Part shown: positions 5,675 through 5,752 of the stretch, one piece after another | Position numbering within the stretch: the first letter of the stretch is position 1 | How the letters are laid out: every line of letters starts with the position of its first letter | Source of the DNA: Thermodesulfovibrionales bacterium | GTDB lineage: Bacteria; Nitrospirota; Thermodesulfovibrionia; Thermodesulfovibrionales; SM23-35 | Length of the DNA stretch: 5,752 nucleotides | Reading direction: 5' to 3' | Assembly: GCA_022865525.1 (NCBI GenBank) | Contig: JALHSV010000172.1 | Location: 1 to 5,752 of the forward strand | Position numbers and translations under genes: made by a program | Notes under the pieces: model-generated | What the model was told of the DNA's origin: nothing | Seen by the model: the letters and a program-made list of their open reading frames with translations, nothing else | Databases searched by the model: none

Positions 5675-5752
5675 TGTCACCTGTAGACAAATTAAAAATG
5701 TTAGGCATAGTGCTTCCGGAAGCACCCTCACCATTAGGCTCATACGTTCCGG
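5674..5752 (+). CDS. RidA/YjgF/Rid-family protein, N-terminus only (runs off the window)
   Basis: The ATG at 5674-5676 overlaps the leuC stop (TAATG) and is preceded by AGGA at 5665-5668, five bases away, as expected for translational coupling. The 26 readable residues run MSPVDKLKMLGIVLPEAPSP and then LGSYVP. The pattern KL..LGI.LPEAP.P.G.YVP is characteristic of the N-terminus of RidA/YjgF family proteins in which a short helix precedes the barrel. RidA hydrolyses reactive enamine/imine intermediates such as 2-aminoacrylate, which damage PLP enzymes and affect branched-chain amino acid synthesis; that link suits a position behind leuC. The conserved arginine and the C-terminal glycine/proline motifs lie outside the window, so true deaminase activity versus another Rid subfamily cannot be judged. 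Confidence 0.72.
   Translation, partial: MSPVDKLKMLGIVLPEAPSPLGSYVP

Overview
The window is bacterial DNA with ordinary gene density and moderate GC. It suggests a deep-branching, probably anaerobic or autotrophic lineage. Three things point to Nitrospirota or a similar group: a two-gene biotin-dependent 2-oxoacid carboxylase, a roughly 420-residue LeuC of the archaeal/thermophile subtype, and intergenic DNA rich in dispersed hairpin repeats. This placement is an inference from protein style and should be held loosely.

Layout. Positions 1-282 are non-coding. They hold a minus-strand -10 box and Shine-Dalgarno site that feed a gene starting just beyond the left edge, and a perfect 10-bp hairpin. 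Positions 283-483 (minus) are the last 66 codons of a cation-transporting P-type ATPase; the rest of that gene is absent, so it is a remnant. Its broken end abuts a mosaic of dispersed palindromic repeats (about 486-620), followed by AT-rich spacer to 722. Positions 723-4297 (minus) are a two-gene operon. The upstream gene (2834-4297) is a biotin carboxylase subunit. The downstream gene (723-2822) joins a carboxyltransferase domain, a PYC/OADA-type conserved domain and a C-terminal biotinyl domain. A 117-bp divergent intergenic region (4298-4414) separates this operon from leuC (4415-5674, plus). leuC overlaps by one base the start of a RidA/YjgF-family gene that runs off the right edge.

How the genes work together. 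The two carboxylase subunits should form one ATP-dependent enzyme: the first carboxylates the biotin carried by the second, whose carboxyltransferase domain passes the carboxyl group to a 2-oxoacid. Pyruvate (giving oxaloacetate) is the default guess and 2-oxoglutarate (giving oxalosuccinate, reductive TCA cycle) the known alternative. Several carboxyltransferase motifs depart from the textbook family, so the substrate is open. LeuC is the large subunit of isopropylmalate dehydratase (leucine synthesis). The following gene is RidA-like, not leuD, so the small subunit must be encoded elsewhere or further downstream.

I did not find a clearly new multi-gene system. The best leads are the divergent carboxyltransferase active site, the repeat-derived peptide in its N-terminus, the P-type ATPase remnant cut at a repeat, and the coupled leuC-ridA pair.
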